Below are positions 34,278 to 43,805 of a DNA stretch of 64,000 nucleotides, in pieces (the first letter of the stretch is position 1; each line of letters opens with the position of its first letter). The notes below the pieces were generated by a model. It did not search any database, was not told where the DNA came from, and saw nothing but the letters and a program-made list of their open reading frames with translations. Source of the stretch: Brucella gallinifaecis (GTDB lineage Bacteria; Pseudomonadota; Alphaproteobacteria; Rhizobiales; Rhizobiaceae); assembly GCF_006476605.1 (NCBI RefSeq), contig NZ_ML636801.1:186001-250000 (forward strand). Reading direction: 5' to 3'. The position numbers were made by a program, and so were the translations under genes.

Positions 34278-35261
34278 TCAGTTATCGCGCTTGCCCCGAT
34301 TGTGGGGTGCTGTAAAATCGATATCCGGGCCAGCAGGAACGATGGCTGTCGGGTTGATCGTCCTGTGACTGCGATAATAATGGTCCTTGATATGTTTCAT
34401 ATTCACAGTCTCTGCCACGCCGGGCACCTGATAGAGTTCACGTGTATAATTCCACAGGTTTGGATAGTCTGCGATTCGACGTAAATTGCATTTGAAATGC
34501 CCGACATAAACCGGATCAAAGCGCACAAGTGTCGTGAAAAGACGCCAGTCGGCTTCGGTAAGGCTGTCGCCTGTCAGATAGCGGTTGTTTGACAGGATAT
34601 TTTCTATCTTGTCGAGCGCACTGAATACTTGTTCGACGGCTTCTTCATAAGCATCCTGTGTGGTGGCAAAGCCTGCACGATAAACACCATTATTGATGTT
34701 TGGATAAATGAAATCATTCAATGCATCGATTTCACTGCGCAGCTCTTCTGGATAGAAATCAAGCGCAGCATCGCCAAATTGGTTAAAAGCGCTGTTCAAC
34801 ATGCGTATGATTTCAGAAGATTCATTTGAAACGATGGTTTCACCCTGCTTGTCCCAAAGAACAGGAACCGTCACCCGGCCAGAATAATGCGGATCGGCAC
34901 GGGTATAGATCTCGTGCAGACGTTTTGCGCCATAAAGCGCATCTCCGCTACTGCCTGTGGTGCCATAGAAGGTCCAGCCTTCTTCCAGCATCAACGCATC
35001 GACGACAGAGACAGAAATAACATTTTCGAGCTTTTTCAATGCGCGAAAAATGAGCGTTCTGTGCGCCCATGGGCAGGCATAGGAAACGTATAGGTGATAA
35101 CGTCCGGCTTCGGCCTTGAAACCGTCCTCGCCAGCTGGACCGGCGCTGCCATCTTCCGTTACCCAGTTTCTGAATTGCGATTTTGAGCGCTCGAAACGGC
35201 CCTGGGTGGCTTTCGTATCATACCAGACATCATGCCATTTGCCGTCAACCAGAAGTCCCAT
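34278..35261 (-). CDS. Glutathionyl-hydroquinone reductase (YqjG/PcpF-type GST)
   Basis: A 327-residue xi-class glutathione transferase. The N-terminal thioredoxin-like domain has the active-site motif YACPWAHRTLI (near 65), whose cysteine marks S-glutathionyl-hydroquinone reductases; the helical domain contains TSL-like and FDPVYVGHFKCNLRRIADYPNLW stretches. These enzymes reduce glutathionyl-hydroquinones. ATG at 35261 is preceded by AAGGAG. It is a single-gene unit, divergent from the GNAT gene. Confidence 0.9.
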   Translation of the reverse strand: MGLLVDGKWHDVWYDTKATQGRFERSKSQFRNWVTEDGSAGPAGEDGFKAEAGRYHLYVSYACPWAHRTLIFRALKKLENVISVSVVDALMLEEGWTFYGTTGSSGDALYGAKRLHEIYTRADPHYSGRVTVPVLWDKQGETIVSNESSEIIRMLNSAFNQFGDAALDFYPEELRSEIDALNDFIYPNINNGVYRAGFATTQDAYEEAVEQVFSALDKIENILSNNRYLTGDSLTEADWRLFTTLVRFDPVYVGHFKCNLRRIADYPNLWNYTRELYQVPGVAETVNMKHIKDHYYRSHRTINPTAIVPAGPDIDFTAPHNRGKRDN

Positions 35262-35572
35262 GCTTATTTCTCCTTTTGATAAGTAAAATAGCGGGAAAGC
35301 TGCCATTTGACAGGCTTGCAAGGCGTGAACAGTGCGTAACCGTATCAAAAAGATAAGTTCAGGCTGCCGTTTTGAAAGAAATTGTTTTACCTGTGATCAA
35401 TTTGGTGTTAGGCAACTGGCAAATTGCGGTATCATTCAATTTGCCCACGCTGGAGAGAATAATGACTGGAATGCGTTTCATCCGACGATGAAAGTTGGAA
35501 CTGTGCTCAAACTGCGCAGATTGCATTCCATTGGCTTTATCGCCACCAGCTTCCTTTTCAGGCAATTTTACC
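35262..35572. other. Intergenic region between the GST-like and GNAT genes, with a 9-codon ORF
   Basis: The 311 bases hold no clear gene. At 35462-35491, GGAGAG followed by ATG opens a frame encoding MTGMRFIRR and stop. It could be a short leader ORF for the GNAT gene or chance. Confidence 0.3.
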
Positions 35573-36079
35573 ATGCAGCAACTTGAACTGACCTTTGCAC
35601 AGGAAAACCCGGCGCATGACCTCGAGATCGAGGCGATCAATGCCGAGGCTTTTGGTCCCGCACGTTTTACCAAGGCAGCCCATTTTATTCGTGAAGGTGG
35701 CCCGCACGATCTCAGCCTGTCTTTTGTTGCGCTGATGGGGGGTATCGTGGTTGGCTCTGTACGTCAGACGCCTGTTGTGGTGGGAAAAACACCAGCCTTG
35801 TTGCTCGGTCCGCTGGCGGTACGGCCTGAATGGAAAAATCGCGGCATTGGTGGCAAGCTGATGCGCATGTCGATCGAGGCTGCTGGGAAAGCCGGTCACA
35901 AGCTGATTGTTCTGGTCGGTGACGCGCCTTATTATGCACCATTTGGCTTCAAGATGGTGCAGCCCGGTTGCATGATCATGCCTGCACCTGTTGATCCGCG
36001 CCGGATGCTGGCCTGCGAGATCGCGGCCAATGCGCTTAATGGAGTAAGCGGCATTGTTCAGCATGCAAGCAGAGCGTGA
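35573..36079 (+). CDS. GNAT-family N-acetyltransferase (YhbS-like)
   Basis: A 168-residue acetyltransferase. The acetyl-CoA pyrophosphate-binding loop is RPEWKNRGIGGKLM (Q/R-x-x-G-x-G/A form, near 82-95), preceded by the beta-4 strand ALLLGPLAV and followed by VLVGDAPYYAPFGF, a signature of YhbS-like enzymes. The acceptor is unknown. ATG at 35573 gives the conserved N-terminus QLELTFAQENPAHD; the ribosome site is weak. It converges on the long membrane protein gene with a 22-bp gap. Confidence 0.85.
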   Translation: MQQLELTFAQENPAHDLEIEAINAEAFGPARFTKAAHFIREGGPHDLSLSFVALMGGIVVGSVRQTPVVVGKTPALLLGPLAVRPEWKNRGIGGKLMRMSIEAAGKAGHKLIVLVGDAPYYAPFGFKMVQPGCMIMPAPVDPRRMLACEIAANALNGVSGIVQHASRA

Positions 36080-36101
36080 GAATTAAAATGAGGGGCTTGT
36101 T

Positions 36102-38177
36102 TTACCGCCCCTCACGATACCACATTGCGCCAAAGATCATAAGCAGGGCGGCCAGCGCAAACAATCCTGAGAACAATGGCAGACGGTTGACGCTTTTCAA
36201 TTGTGTATCTGTCGTCTCACGCAAGCCGATCCAGTCATTGCCGCTTGCGGCACGGCCAGCCGCAACAGCCGCGATTGCTGGCAGCGAAACTGAACTCTGA
36301 GCAGTTTCATGCACGCGATGGACCGAACCACCGGTCGCATCTGCCAGCGGTTGCAGGCGGTCAATTGTCGAAATGCTGTCTGAAAATTCAGGTGCATCGA
36401 CAGGTCCGACATGGGCGAGTGTTTCCAGATCGCCATTTTTCACGCGGAAAATGCCTATTTCATCAGTTTGCAATGTGCCGTTGAACAGGCCGGGTTTGCC
36501 TTCAGTAAGATTGACCTGCAATTCTTTGCCCGATGGCGTGGTGATGATTGCCTGACCGGGATTATCGCCCATCGTCTGACGATGGATGGTGAGCGTGCGG
36601 CCATTGCCGCCTGCTGTCAGTGCTTCTTCTTCCAGTTCCGGTTCCTGCATCAGCCAGTGGGCGATGCGGCGATAAAGCGAGGCATAGGGACCGCCGCCTT
36701 CAAAGCCACGCGCCCAGAGCCAGCCCTGATCAGATAAAAACATGCCAACACGACCTTTGCCCACGCGATCAAGCACAAGCAAAGGCTTGCCGTCAGCGCC
36801 ATTCATGACGGTTTCGCCGCGCGGTTCGCTAATGTCGATTGTGCGGAACCAACGGCTCCAATGCGGCGGTTCCTGATCGCTGCCATCAAGGCCGCGGGTG
36901 ACGGGGTGGCGTTTGCCCAGCTCTGTCAGGCGCGGATAAAAGGCTTTTTCCGTGATTGTGCCGGTCGGCATGGCGGGCAGGGCGCTGTAAAGTGGTGTCT
37001 GGGCAATCGACATATTGCCAGCATATTCCGGTCCTGCTGCAACCAGCAATGCGCCGCCATTTTCCACATATTGCGCGATATAATCATAATAGAGCAGCGG
37101 CAGCACATCGCGGTGCTGGTAACGGTCCAGAATGATCAGATCGAACTCATTGACCTTGTCGACGAAAAGCTCGCGTGTGGGAAAAGCAATCAGCGACAAT
37201 TCGTTGATCGGTGTGCCGTCCTGCTTTTCAGGTGGGCGCAGAATTGTGAAATGGACGAGGTCCACGGCGGCATCGGATTTGAGCAGATTGCGCCATGTGC
37301 GTTCGCCATTATGCGGCTCGCCTGAAACCAGAAGCACACGCAGGTTTTCGCGAATACCGTCGATTGTTGCGACAGCGCGATTATTGGCATCGCTCACTTC
37401 GCCAGAAATTGCTGGCGTGGTGATTTCGACAATATTGACGCCAGCACGCGGCAGTTCAATCGTGATCGGGGTTTCCTGCCCGACCTGCGCTTGCTCGTCC
37501 CTGACCTTCTCGCCATTGACGCGGATTTCGACTGGTGCCGGGCTACCGAGGCTTTTTCCCTCATCAATGACGGTAAAGGACATTTCCAGCGGCTTGCCGC
37601 TAATGCCATAGCGCGGCGCTTTGTTGAATTTGATGCGACGGTCGAACTCGTCCGGCTTGCCGGTGATGAGCGCATGGACAGGCGCATCAAAGCCGAGGGC
37701 GTTTTTATTGGCCGGAATGTCATGCACCTGACCATCGGTGATCAGAATAGCGCCTGCAACACGTGATGGCGGAACATCAAGCAATGTCCGTGCAAGCGGT
37801 TCGAACAGGCGCGTTGCATAGCCATCATTGTTTTCGCCGGGTTCGGCTGCTTCGACCACCCGCGTTTCAAATTGCGGCAGGGTTGCAAGCTGATCCTGCA
37901 CGGCTTTGAGCGTTATATCTGTATCCGCGTGGCGTTCGCCCAGTTGCTGGCTCTGGCTGCGATCCACCACAACGGCCACAACGCTTTTCAGCGGTTCACG
38001 CTCTTCACTGACGATGACAGGGTTAAGCAGTGCCAGCGCAAGGGCAATGGCTGCAAGACCACGGAGAATTCCGCCGCGCATGCGCAGGAATATCGTTATC
38101 AATACGAGCAGCGCCAAAGGCGCCAGAATGCCAATCAGCCATGGCAGAGAGAGGAAGGGTTCAAACTCTATATTCAT
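36102..38177 (-). CDS. Large membrane protein of the MoxR-DUF58 operon (vWA/glutamine-amidotransferase-like)
   Basis: A 691-residue protein. Two helices lie at the N-terminus (LPWLIGILAPLALLVLITIFL and GLAAIALALALLNPVIV) and one at the C-terminus (LFSGLFALAALLMIFGAMWY). After helix 2, VVAVVVDRSQSQQLG resembles a vWA MIDAS start, with a D-x-S-x-S pattern, and GAILITDGQVHD is the usual vWA end. A later part (about 400-500) resembles a class I glutamine amidotransferase-like fold without an evident catalytic cysteine (NGGALLVAAGPEYAG). It is the last gene of a four-gene operon; a REP-like palindrome fills the gap to the gene upstream. Function is unknown. Confidence 0.8.
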   Translation of the reverse strand: MNIEFEPFLSLPWLIGILAPLALLVLITIFLRMRGGILRGLAAIALALALLNPVIVSEEREPLKSVVAVVVDRSQSQQLGERHADTDITLKAVQDQLATLPQFETRVVEAAEPGENNDGYATRLFEPLARTLLDVPPSRVAGAILITDGQVHDIPANKNALGFDAPVHALITGKPDEFDRRIKFNKAPRYGISGKPLEMSFTVIDEGKSLGSPAPVEIRVNGEKVRDEQAQVGQETPITIELPRAGVNIVEITTPAISGEVSDANNRAVATIDGIRENLRVLLVSGEPHNGERTWRNLLKSDAAVDLVHFTILRPPEKQDGTPINELSLIAFPTRELFVDKVNEFDLIILDRYQHRDVLPLLYYDYIAQYVENGGALLVAAGPEYAGNMSIAQTPLYSALPAMPTGTITEKAFYPRLTELGKRHPVTRGLDGSDQEPPHWSRWFRTIDISEPRGETVMNGADGKPLLVLDRVGKGRVGMFLSDQGWLWARGFEGGGPYASLYRRIAHWLMQEPELEEEALTAGGNGRTLTIHRQTMGDNPGQAIITTPSGKELQVNLTEGKPGLFNGTLQTDEIGIFRVKNGDLETLAHVGPVDAPEFSDSISTIDRLQPLADATGGSVHRVHETAQSSVSLPAIAAVAAGRAASGNDWIGLRETTDTQLKSVNRLPLFSGLFALAALLMIFGAMWYREGR

Positions 38178-38190
38178 GTCAAACTTCCCC

Positions 38191-38240
38191 GCGCATGTTT
38201 TTGCCGGAAAACCGGTTTCCACTTTTCCGAAACATGCGTT
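38191..38240. repeat. REP-like palindrome filling an operon gap
   Basis: GCGCATGTTT...GCCGGAAAACCGG...CCGAAACATGCGTT forms a long hairpin, occupying the 61-bp gap between the BatA/DUF4159 gene and the last gene of the operon. It overlaps the upstream gene's stop codon by two bases. Confidence 0.85.
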
Positions 38241-41091
38241 AATTCCCCAGCCGTTCCAGCAGGTCGGGAACATGGACCTGATCAGATTTGTAATTGCCGG
38301 TGAGCATATACATGACGATATTCACGCCGCCACGAATGGCATAGATGCGCTGCATTGGATCGTTTGGAACCGTTGGCAACAGCGGATTGCCCTGTTCATC
38401 CACGGCCCAGGCGCCTGCAAAATCATTGGCAGTGATCATGATGGGCGAAACACCATCGCCGGTGCGCACTGGCCGATCCCGCGCTGCATCAGGCGATGCA
38501 GCTGCTTCAACCCATAGGGGACTGCCTTGATAACGACCGGGAAAATCGGGCATGATGAAAAAGGATTTTGTCAGCACATGATCATGGGGAACCGGCTCAA
38601 GCGGCGGCACATTCATGCTATTGAGTATGGTTCGCAGGCGCTGATTGGCGGGGGAGGCCGATGCATCAAGACTTGCGCCCGCCTGCAATTGATCACGCGT
38701 GTCAAAAAGCACGGTTCCGCCCTGCTGCATATAGGCGTCCACTTTGGCGATTGCCTCAGGCGTTGGCATTGGCGCATCGGGATCAATCGGCCAATAGATC
38801 AGCGGATAGAAGGCCAGTTCGTCTTTCGCGGGATCGACACCAATCGGATCGCCCGGTTCCAAGGCTGTTTTATCACCAAGTGCATAAGTCAGACCGCGCA
38901 AGCCGGCTTTGCTGATGTCATCAGTCGCAGCATTGCCGGTGATGATATAGGCAAGGTGGGTTTGTGAAACCGAATTGATGATGGTTTCATCGCCCGGCTT
39001 GCTGTCATTATATATCTGTTGCGCCTCGGCGGGTGGCACAGATACGGGCATAAGGCCGATAGTGGATGCCGCTGCAATGAGAATGGCCAGACTTGCAATT
39101 TTCGAGCGGGTTTTCATGCGACGACGCAATGCGCCGCGCAGCCAGAGCATGAGCAATGTATCAAGCGCCAGAAGCATCGCGGCAAGCGCAAAGAACGGAC
39201 CACGCAGAGAAATTGACTGATCTGCACCATAGAATGCAGGCGTTAATCCAACTGAAAGCGTGGGCGGGATCATTGGCAATAGTTTGGTATCGATTCTTGC
39301 AAAAATATTGAGCGCTTCCAGACCATCCTCATTGCCGTAAAAGCCGGGTGGCGTGTTGATGCTGACATCGGGCAATCTGTCTTTTTCCACCACAATTGGC
39401 TTTGCTTCCGATGAGGGCGGTGTGAGTTCGCCATATGCTGATAAAAGCTGGTAAGGCGGCAGCGAAACGGACTGCTGATCAGCTTCTGAACTGGTGCGCT
39501 GCGAGAGCGACACGATGCGGCGCAGCATTTCGACAAAGGAGCCGGAAATTGGCAGGTTCGACCATGTGGCATCGGGCGAGCTGTGGAAGAGAACCACATT
39601 GCCACGGCCACGGCTCTCGCCTGTGACAAGCGGCGTGCCGTCTGCCAGTGTCGCATAGGCCTTGTCGTTGAGATCAAAGGAAGGTTCGGCCAGCACCTGT
39701 CGTGTGACTGTTACATCATCCGGTACATTCAGTCCCGCAAAGGGACCATTACCTGAAAATGAGCGCAGTTTTTGCGGCTCGGACCAGGACAGTGTTCCAC
39801 CCAGAGCGCGTTCTCCTTTGCGCAAACGGACAGGCAGAAGCGGGTCGTTTTCGCTGGCGCCGGCAAGGCGAGGTCCGGCAAAGCGCACCAGCGTGCCGCC
39901 ATCTTCGACCCATTTTGAAAGCTGTCCTTCTACAGGCTTGGGCAGGGTGCCAATATCGGCCATGATAAGAACAGAGGGCTTCATATCAAGCAGTTCCGGC
40001 ACGGTTTTTGTCAGGTCTGCCGAGCGCGGTTCGATCAGGTTTGCATAGGGCGAAAGCGCACGCGAAATATAATGCAGCGGTGACAATAGCGGCTGGGCAA
40101 GATCACCATCGCCGCTGGCAAGAAGACCAATGGTGCGGCGCTCTGATCCGGCATCGATCAGGCGTGTCGCTCCGGCTTGCTGGACGCCGTCAATGCGGAT
40201 CACGCGGAAATCATTGCGCAATTCGACCGGCAGATTAAAGCTTGCTGTCGCTTCTGTGCTCCCCAGAGCAAAAGACAGAGGTGCTTCGGCGATCCGGCGG
40301 CCTTTGTCGTCAAAGGCAGCAGCTCTTAGCATGCGCGGCATGGTTATGCCTTCGGGACGGATTGCTTTTGCTTCAAGGCTGTTCACCTTGTTTTCAACGC
40401 TGGTCAGCACCACAAGGTGGTCGAGATCAGCCGCATACCAGAGCACTGAGGCCAGTCGTCCCTGCTGGTCAAGCTGTGCAAACATATCCTTGTCGGTGTC
40501 GGTGTCGGTGGCCAGCCCGTCATTCATGAATGCCAGACGTATTTGTTCGCCTTGCGGCAGGGTTGATGCAAGACGATCAAATGCTGCCTTGCGATCAACA
40601 GGAATTGGCCGCGGCTGCAAGGCTTGCAGGCGCTCAATCGCGCGGATTGTATCATAAGGTCCAATATCCGCATTGGCTGGTTCTGCCGTGCCAAGTACAT
40701 AAATCTGTGCGTTTGCGCTTTTTGTATCGGCAATCAGTTTTTCTGCAGCCGCCACACGTTGCGTCCAGTCTTCTGCCGATGCCCAGCCATTATCAATGAC
40801 GATGGCCAGCGGTTCATTGCCGGAAAGGGCGAGAGGGCGTGGGTTCCAGACGGGTGAAGCAAGCGCGAAAATAACAAGAGCAGCAATGAACAGGCGCAGC
40901 AGTGTCATCCACCATGGGCTTTTGGAAGCGACTTCTTCGCGTTTGAATAATTGTGCCAGGATGCGCAATGGCGGGAAGGTTTCTTCCTGCGGACGCGGTG
41001 GCGTCATGCGCAGCAGCCACCAGATAAGGGGCAGCGCAACAAGGCCGGCCAGAATGAGTGGGGTGCCAAAAGCCAAAGGCAGGAAATTCAT
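38239..41091 (-). CDS. BatA-like / DUF4159 membrane protein
   Basis: A 950-residue protein. The N-terminal BatA segment has two helices (FGTPLILAGLVALPLIWWLL and LLRLFIAALVIFALASPVW) and then a vWA-like region starting LAIVIDNGWASAEDW. A long middle part includes GATase-like stretches (KPSVLIMADIG, LSKWVEDGGTLVRFAGPRLAG). A third hydrophobic segment lies near 640-660, and the DUF4159 domain occupies the end (about 700-940: TILDTR-like VLFDTRDQLQAG, SFFIMPDFPGRYQGSPLWVEA). It overlaps the DUF58 gene by one base at TGATG. Such proteins accompany MoxR ATPases, but no biochemical role is known. Confidence 0.85.
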   Translation of the reverse strand: MNFLPLAFGTPLILAGLVALPLIWWLLRMTPPRPQEETFPPLRILAQLFKREEVASKSPWWMTLLRLFIAALVIFALASPVWNPRPLALSGNEPLAIVIDNGWASAEDWTQRVAAAEKLIADTKSANAQIYVLGTAEPANADIGPYDTIRAIERLQALQPRPIPVDRKAAFDRLASTLPQGEQIRLAFMNDGLATDTDTDKDMFAQLDQQGRLASVLWYAADLDHLVVLTSVENKVNSLEAKAIRPEGITMPRMLRAAAFDDKGRRIAEAPLSFALGSTEATASFNLPVELRNDFRVIRIDGVQQAGATRLIDAGSERRTIGLLASGDGDLAQPLLSPLHYISRALSPYANLIEPRSADLTKTVPELLDMKPSVLIMADIGTLPKPVEGQLSKWVEDGGTLVRFAGPRLAGASENDPLLPVRLRKGERALGGTLSWSEPQKLRSFSGNGPFAGLNVPDDVTVTRQVLAEPSFDLNDKAYATLADGTPLVTGESRGRGNVVLFHSSPDATWSNLPISGSFVEMLRRIVSLSQRTSSEADQQSVSLPPYQLLSAYGELTPPSSEAKPIVVEKDRLPDVSINTPPGFYGNEDGLEALNIFARIDTKLLPMIPPTLSVGLTPAFYGADQSISLRGPFFALAAMLLALDTLLMLWLRGALRRRMKTRSKIASLAILIAAASTIGLMPVSVPPAEAQQIYNDSKPGDETIINSVSQTHLAYIITGNAATDDISKAGLRGLTYALGDKTALEPGDPIGVDPAKDELAFYPLIYWPIDPDAPMPTPEAIAKVDAYMQQGGTVLFDTRDQLQAGASLDASASPANQRLRTILNSMNVPPLEPVPHDHVLTKSFFIMPDFPGRYQGSPLWVEAAASPDAARDRPVRTGDGVSPIMITANDFAGAWAVDEQGNPLLPTVPNDPMQRIYAIRGGVNIVMYMLTGNYKSDQVHVPDLLERLGN

Positions 41092-41996
41092 CAGCCTATG
41101 CCTCCTGAAGAGGATACACTCAAAGAATCATGCAAACGCGACAAAGCCTGTGTCGCAGGTGTGTCGGTGCGATGCGTGGTAAAACTCCAGCCAAGACGTC
41201 GGCAAAAATCTGCCAGTGTCTCGCGGCGTGCGGCATAGAGACGGCGATAGTCTTCCCGATAGGTTTCTGCACGGCCTGCAATCAATGTGTTTCCTGTTTC
41301 AGGATCACGAAACTCGGTACGTCCCGAATAGGGGAATATTTCTTCTGCCGGGTCTGCGACTTCGACCAGATGCGCACGAACACCGCGACGTGCCAGATCG
41401 TCAAGCAGGCTTGTCAGTTCATCAAGCGGTTGCAGGAAGTCTGAAACGAGCACCACTTCAGAAAAGCGGCGGATCTGATCAATATCAGGTAAGGGGCGTG
41501 AGGCGGTGTCATGCATCAAGGCGCTTGCCAATCGTTCCGCACCATTGCGGGCTGAAAAAGGCTGCAACAGCGATGGGAATGCAATGCGCTCGCCCGAACG
41601 CGACAGAATTTCGGCCAAAGCCAAGGTTAGCACCAGTGCTCGCGCTTCTTTGGAAATGGTTGAGAATTGCGATTGATAGAGCATTGAGGGCGAGAAATCG
41701 CACCACAGCCAGACCGTATGCGCGGATTGCCATTCGCGGTCGCGCACATAGGTATGATCGTCACGCGCCGAGCGCCGCCAGTCGATATGGGCGAGTGTTT
41801 CGCCCTTTACATAAGGTCGGAACTGCCAGAAATTTTCACCGGGGCCACGTTTGCGGCGGCCATGCCAGCCATTCATCACAGTGTTGACGACACGTTGCGC
41901 TTCAACCAGAAGATCGGGAATACTGGCTGCGCGCGCTCGTGCACGTGCCAAAGTATCCTTGCGGTTTGCTGTTGAAACTTCTGCGCCAATCACCAT
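41091..41996 (-). CDS. DUF58 domain protein of the MoxR operon
   Basis: A 301-residue DUF58 protein. The signature RRKRGPGENFWQFRPYVKGETLAHIDWRRSARDD lies near 46-80, followed by VWLWCDFSPSMLY, a vWA-type MIDAS motif (D-x-S-x-S). There are no membrane helices. DUF58 and MoxR genes are nearly always neighbours, and the pair is thought to assist folding or metal insertion of target proteins. Overlaps by one base with both neighbours (TGATG) show translational coupling with moxR upstream and the BatA/DUF4159 gene downstream. Confidence 0.9.
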   Translation of the reverse strand: MVIGAEVSTANRKDTLARARARAASIPDLLVEAQRVVNTVMNGWHGRRKRGPGENFWQFRPYVKGETLAHIDWRRSARDDHTYVRDREWQSAHTVWLWCDFSPSMLYQSQFSTISKEARALVLTLALAEILSRSGERIAFPSLLQPFSARNGAERLASALMHDTASRPLPDIDQIRRFSEVVLVSDFLQPLDELTSLLDDLARRGVRAHLVEVADPAEEIFPYSGRTEFRDPETGNTLIAGRAETYREDYRRLYAARRETLADFCRRLGWSFTTHRTDTPATQALSRLHDSLSVSSSGGIG

Positions 41997-43003
41997 CAGG
42001 CGGCAGCCTTCACCAGATTGGCGATGACATCACGCACATACATACCATCCGCACGGGCTGCAAAATTGAGCGTCATGCGATGTTGCAAAACCGGCTCGGC
42101 CAGTGCTTTCACATCATCAATGGAGGGAGCGAGGCGGCCTTGATACAAGGCCCGTGCCCGTGCGCACAGCATCAGCGCCTGACTTGCGCGTGGACCCGGA
42201 CCCCATGCGATGTGCTTTTTCGCATGTTCATTATCAGCATCAGGTCGTGCAGAACGCACAAGTTTGAGAATTGCATCAACCACGCTTTCCGAAACCGGCA
42301 TGCGGCGCACCAGTGTCTGCATTTCTTGCAGTCGTTGTGCATCCAGAACCGCATGTGCCTTTGCTTCACTGACACCAGTTGTTTGAAGCAGAATGCGGCG
42401 TTCGGCGTCGAGTTCAGGATAGAGAATATCGATCTGCATCAAAAAGCGATCAAGCTGCGCTTCGGGCAGCGGATAGGTGCCTTCCTGTTCCAGCGGGTTT
42501 TGCGTTGCAAGCACGTGAAAAGGCGCAGGCAAATCATAACGCTGACCGGCGACGGTCACATGATATTCCTGCATAGCCTGCAAAAGGGCGGACTGGGTAC
42601 GCGGCGAGGCGCGGTTGATTTCATCGGCCATTAAAAGCTGCGTGAAGATCGGGCCTTTGAGATAGCGGAAAGAGCGGCGTCCATCGGCATCCTGTTCCAT
42701 CACTTCCGAGCCGATAATATCGGAGGGCATCAGATCGGGCGTGAACTGAATGCGCTGGCCTGAAAGGCCAAGCACGGTGCCGAGCGTTTCGACGAGCTTG
42801 GTTTTTGCAAGGCCCGGAACACCGACGAGCAGTGCATGGCCGCCAGCCAGAATTGCAACAAGCGTGCGTTCAATAACGCTTTCCTGCCCGAAAATAACCG
42901 TGCCTATATTTTCCCGGATAAGTGCGATATCGGCGAGGGCATGTTCAGCCTGTGCAATAATCTCATCGGGATTGGTTATTTCGGGGGTAACGACAACGCT
43001 CAT
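41996..43003 (-). CDS. MoxR-family AAA+ ATPase
   Basis: A 335-residue AAA+ ATPase. Walker A is GVPGLAKTKLVE (near 60), Walker B is LLMADEINRASPRTQSALLQAMQE (near 123), sensor 1 lies in FHVLATQNPLEQEG and the arginine-finger region in PEAQLDRFLM. The lid domain ends with VLQHRMTLNFAARADG. It acts as the chaperone-like motor of the operon that it heads. GAGG lies before the ATG. A 133-bp divergent region separates it from the DUF1285 gene. Confidence 0.93.
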   Translation of the reverse strand: MSVVVTPEITNPDEIIAQAEHALADIALIRENIGTVIFGQESVIERTLVAILAGGHALLVGVPGLAKTKLVETLGTVLGLSGQRIQFTPDLMPSDIIGSEVMEQDADGRRSFRYLKGPIFTQLLMADEINRASPRTQSALLQAMQEYHVTVAGQRYDLPAPFHVLATQNPLEQEGTYPLPEAQLDRFLMQIDILYPELDAERRILLQTTGVSEAKAHAVLDAQRLQEMQTLVRRMPVSESVVDAILKLVRSARPDADNEHAKKHIAWGPGPRASQALMLCARARALYQGRLAPSIDDVKALAEPVLQHRMTLNFAARADGMYVRDVIANLVKAAA

Positions 43004-43136
43004 ATGGACCTCGCAAAACTATCCGCACCTGAATGTTACGATTTAAACAACTATATATGCTGACAAGCCGTGAAACGGTGACTATTTCATGACTTTAAGA
43101 ATTTTAATCACATTCGCACAGGGATAACCGAGTCGG

Positions 43137-43805
43137 ATGACAAAAAGCACCCCTGACGGCAAACAAGAGCCGCAAAGTGCATTGAAGGCTCCAGCAAGCG
43201 CAAGCGGGCTGGAAGCGCTGATTGCACGCGCTCATGATGATGCAAGTAGCGGTCCTTCCACCAAAGAGCGCGGGATACCGCCTGTCGAGCGCTGGAATCC
43301 GGCATTTTGTGGTGATCTGGATATGGAAATCCGGGCCGATGGAACATGGTTCTATATGGGCACGCCGATTGGTCGACCGCAACTTGTACGGCTTTTTTCG
43401 ACCGTGTTGCGCAAGGACGAGGACGGCAAAACCTATCTTGTGACGCCGGTGGAAAAAGTGGGTATCCGTGTGGAAGACGCGCATTTCATTGCCGTTGAAA
43501 TGCAGGTTTCGGGCGAGGGAGAAGCGCAGAAACTGACTTTTCGTACCAATGTTGGCGATGTGGTCGAGGTGGGCAAAGATCATCCTTTGCACTTTGTCAT
43601 TGAGAAGGAAAGTGGTGGTCTCAAACCCTATATTACTGTGCGGGGACGACTTGAGGCGCTGGTCGGGCGTTCTGTCATGTATGATCTGGTGGCGCTGGGT
43701 GAAGAGATCGACATTGATGGCATGATCATGTTTGCGGTCCGGTCAAATGGTGTGGTTTTTCCGATCATATCTGCGGATGCATTGGAGGCGGCATTGCATG
43801 AATGA
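43137..43805 (+). CDS. DUF1285 protein
   Basis: A 222-residue soluble protein of the DUF1285 family, of unknown function. Conserved stretches are PPVERWNPAFCGDLDMEIRADGTWFYMGTPIGRPQLVRLFSTVLR (about 40-95) and YLVTPVEKVGIRVEDAHFIAVEM. The final eight bases overlap the Nudix gene that follows. A ribosome site is not evident before the ATG, which is preceded by CCGAGTCGG. With the next two genes it makes a tight operon whose gene overlaps imply coupled translation. Confidence 0.85.
   Translation: MTKSTPDGKQEPQSALKAPASASGLEALIARAHDDASSGPSTKERGIPPVERWNPAFCGDLDMEIRADGTWFYMGTPIGRPQLVRLFSTVLRKDEDGKTYLVTPVEKVGIRVEDAHFIAVEMQVSGEGEAQKLTFRTNVGDVVEVGKDHPLHFVIEKESGGLKPYITVRGRLEALVGRSVMYDLVALGEEIDIDGMIMFAVRSNGVVFPIISADALEAALHE

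Noticed and set aside
36102-43003. MoxR operon as a ternary (MoxR-vWA-type) conflict or defence system
   Set aside because: The gene set matches the widespread chromosomal MoxR-DUF58-BatA arrangement, and no effector domain or mobile context is visible.
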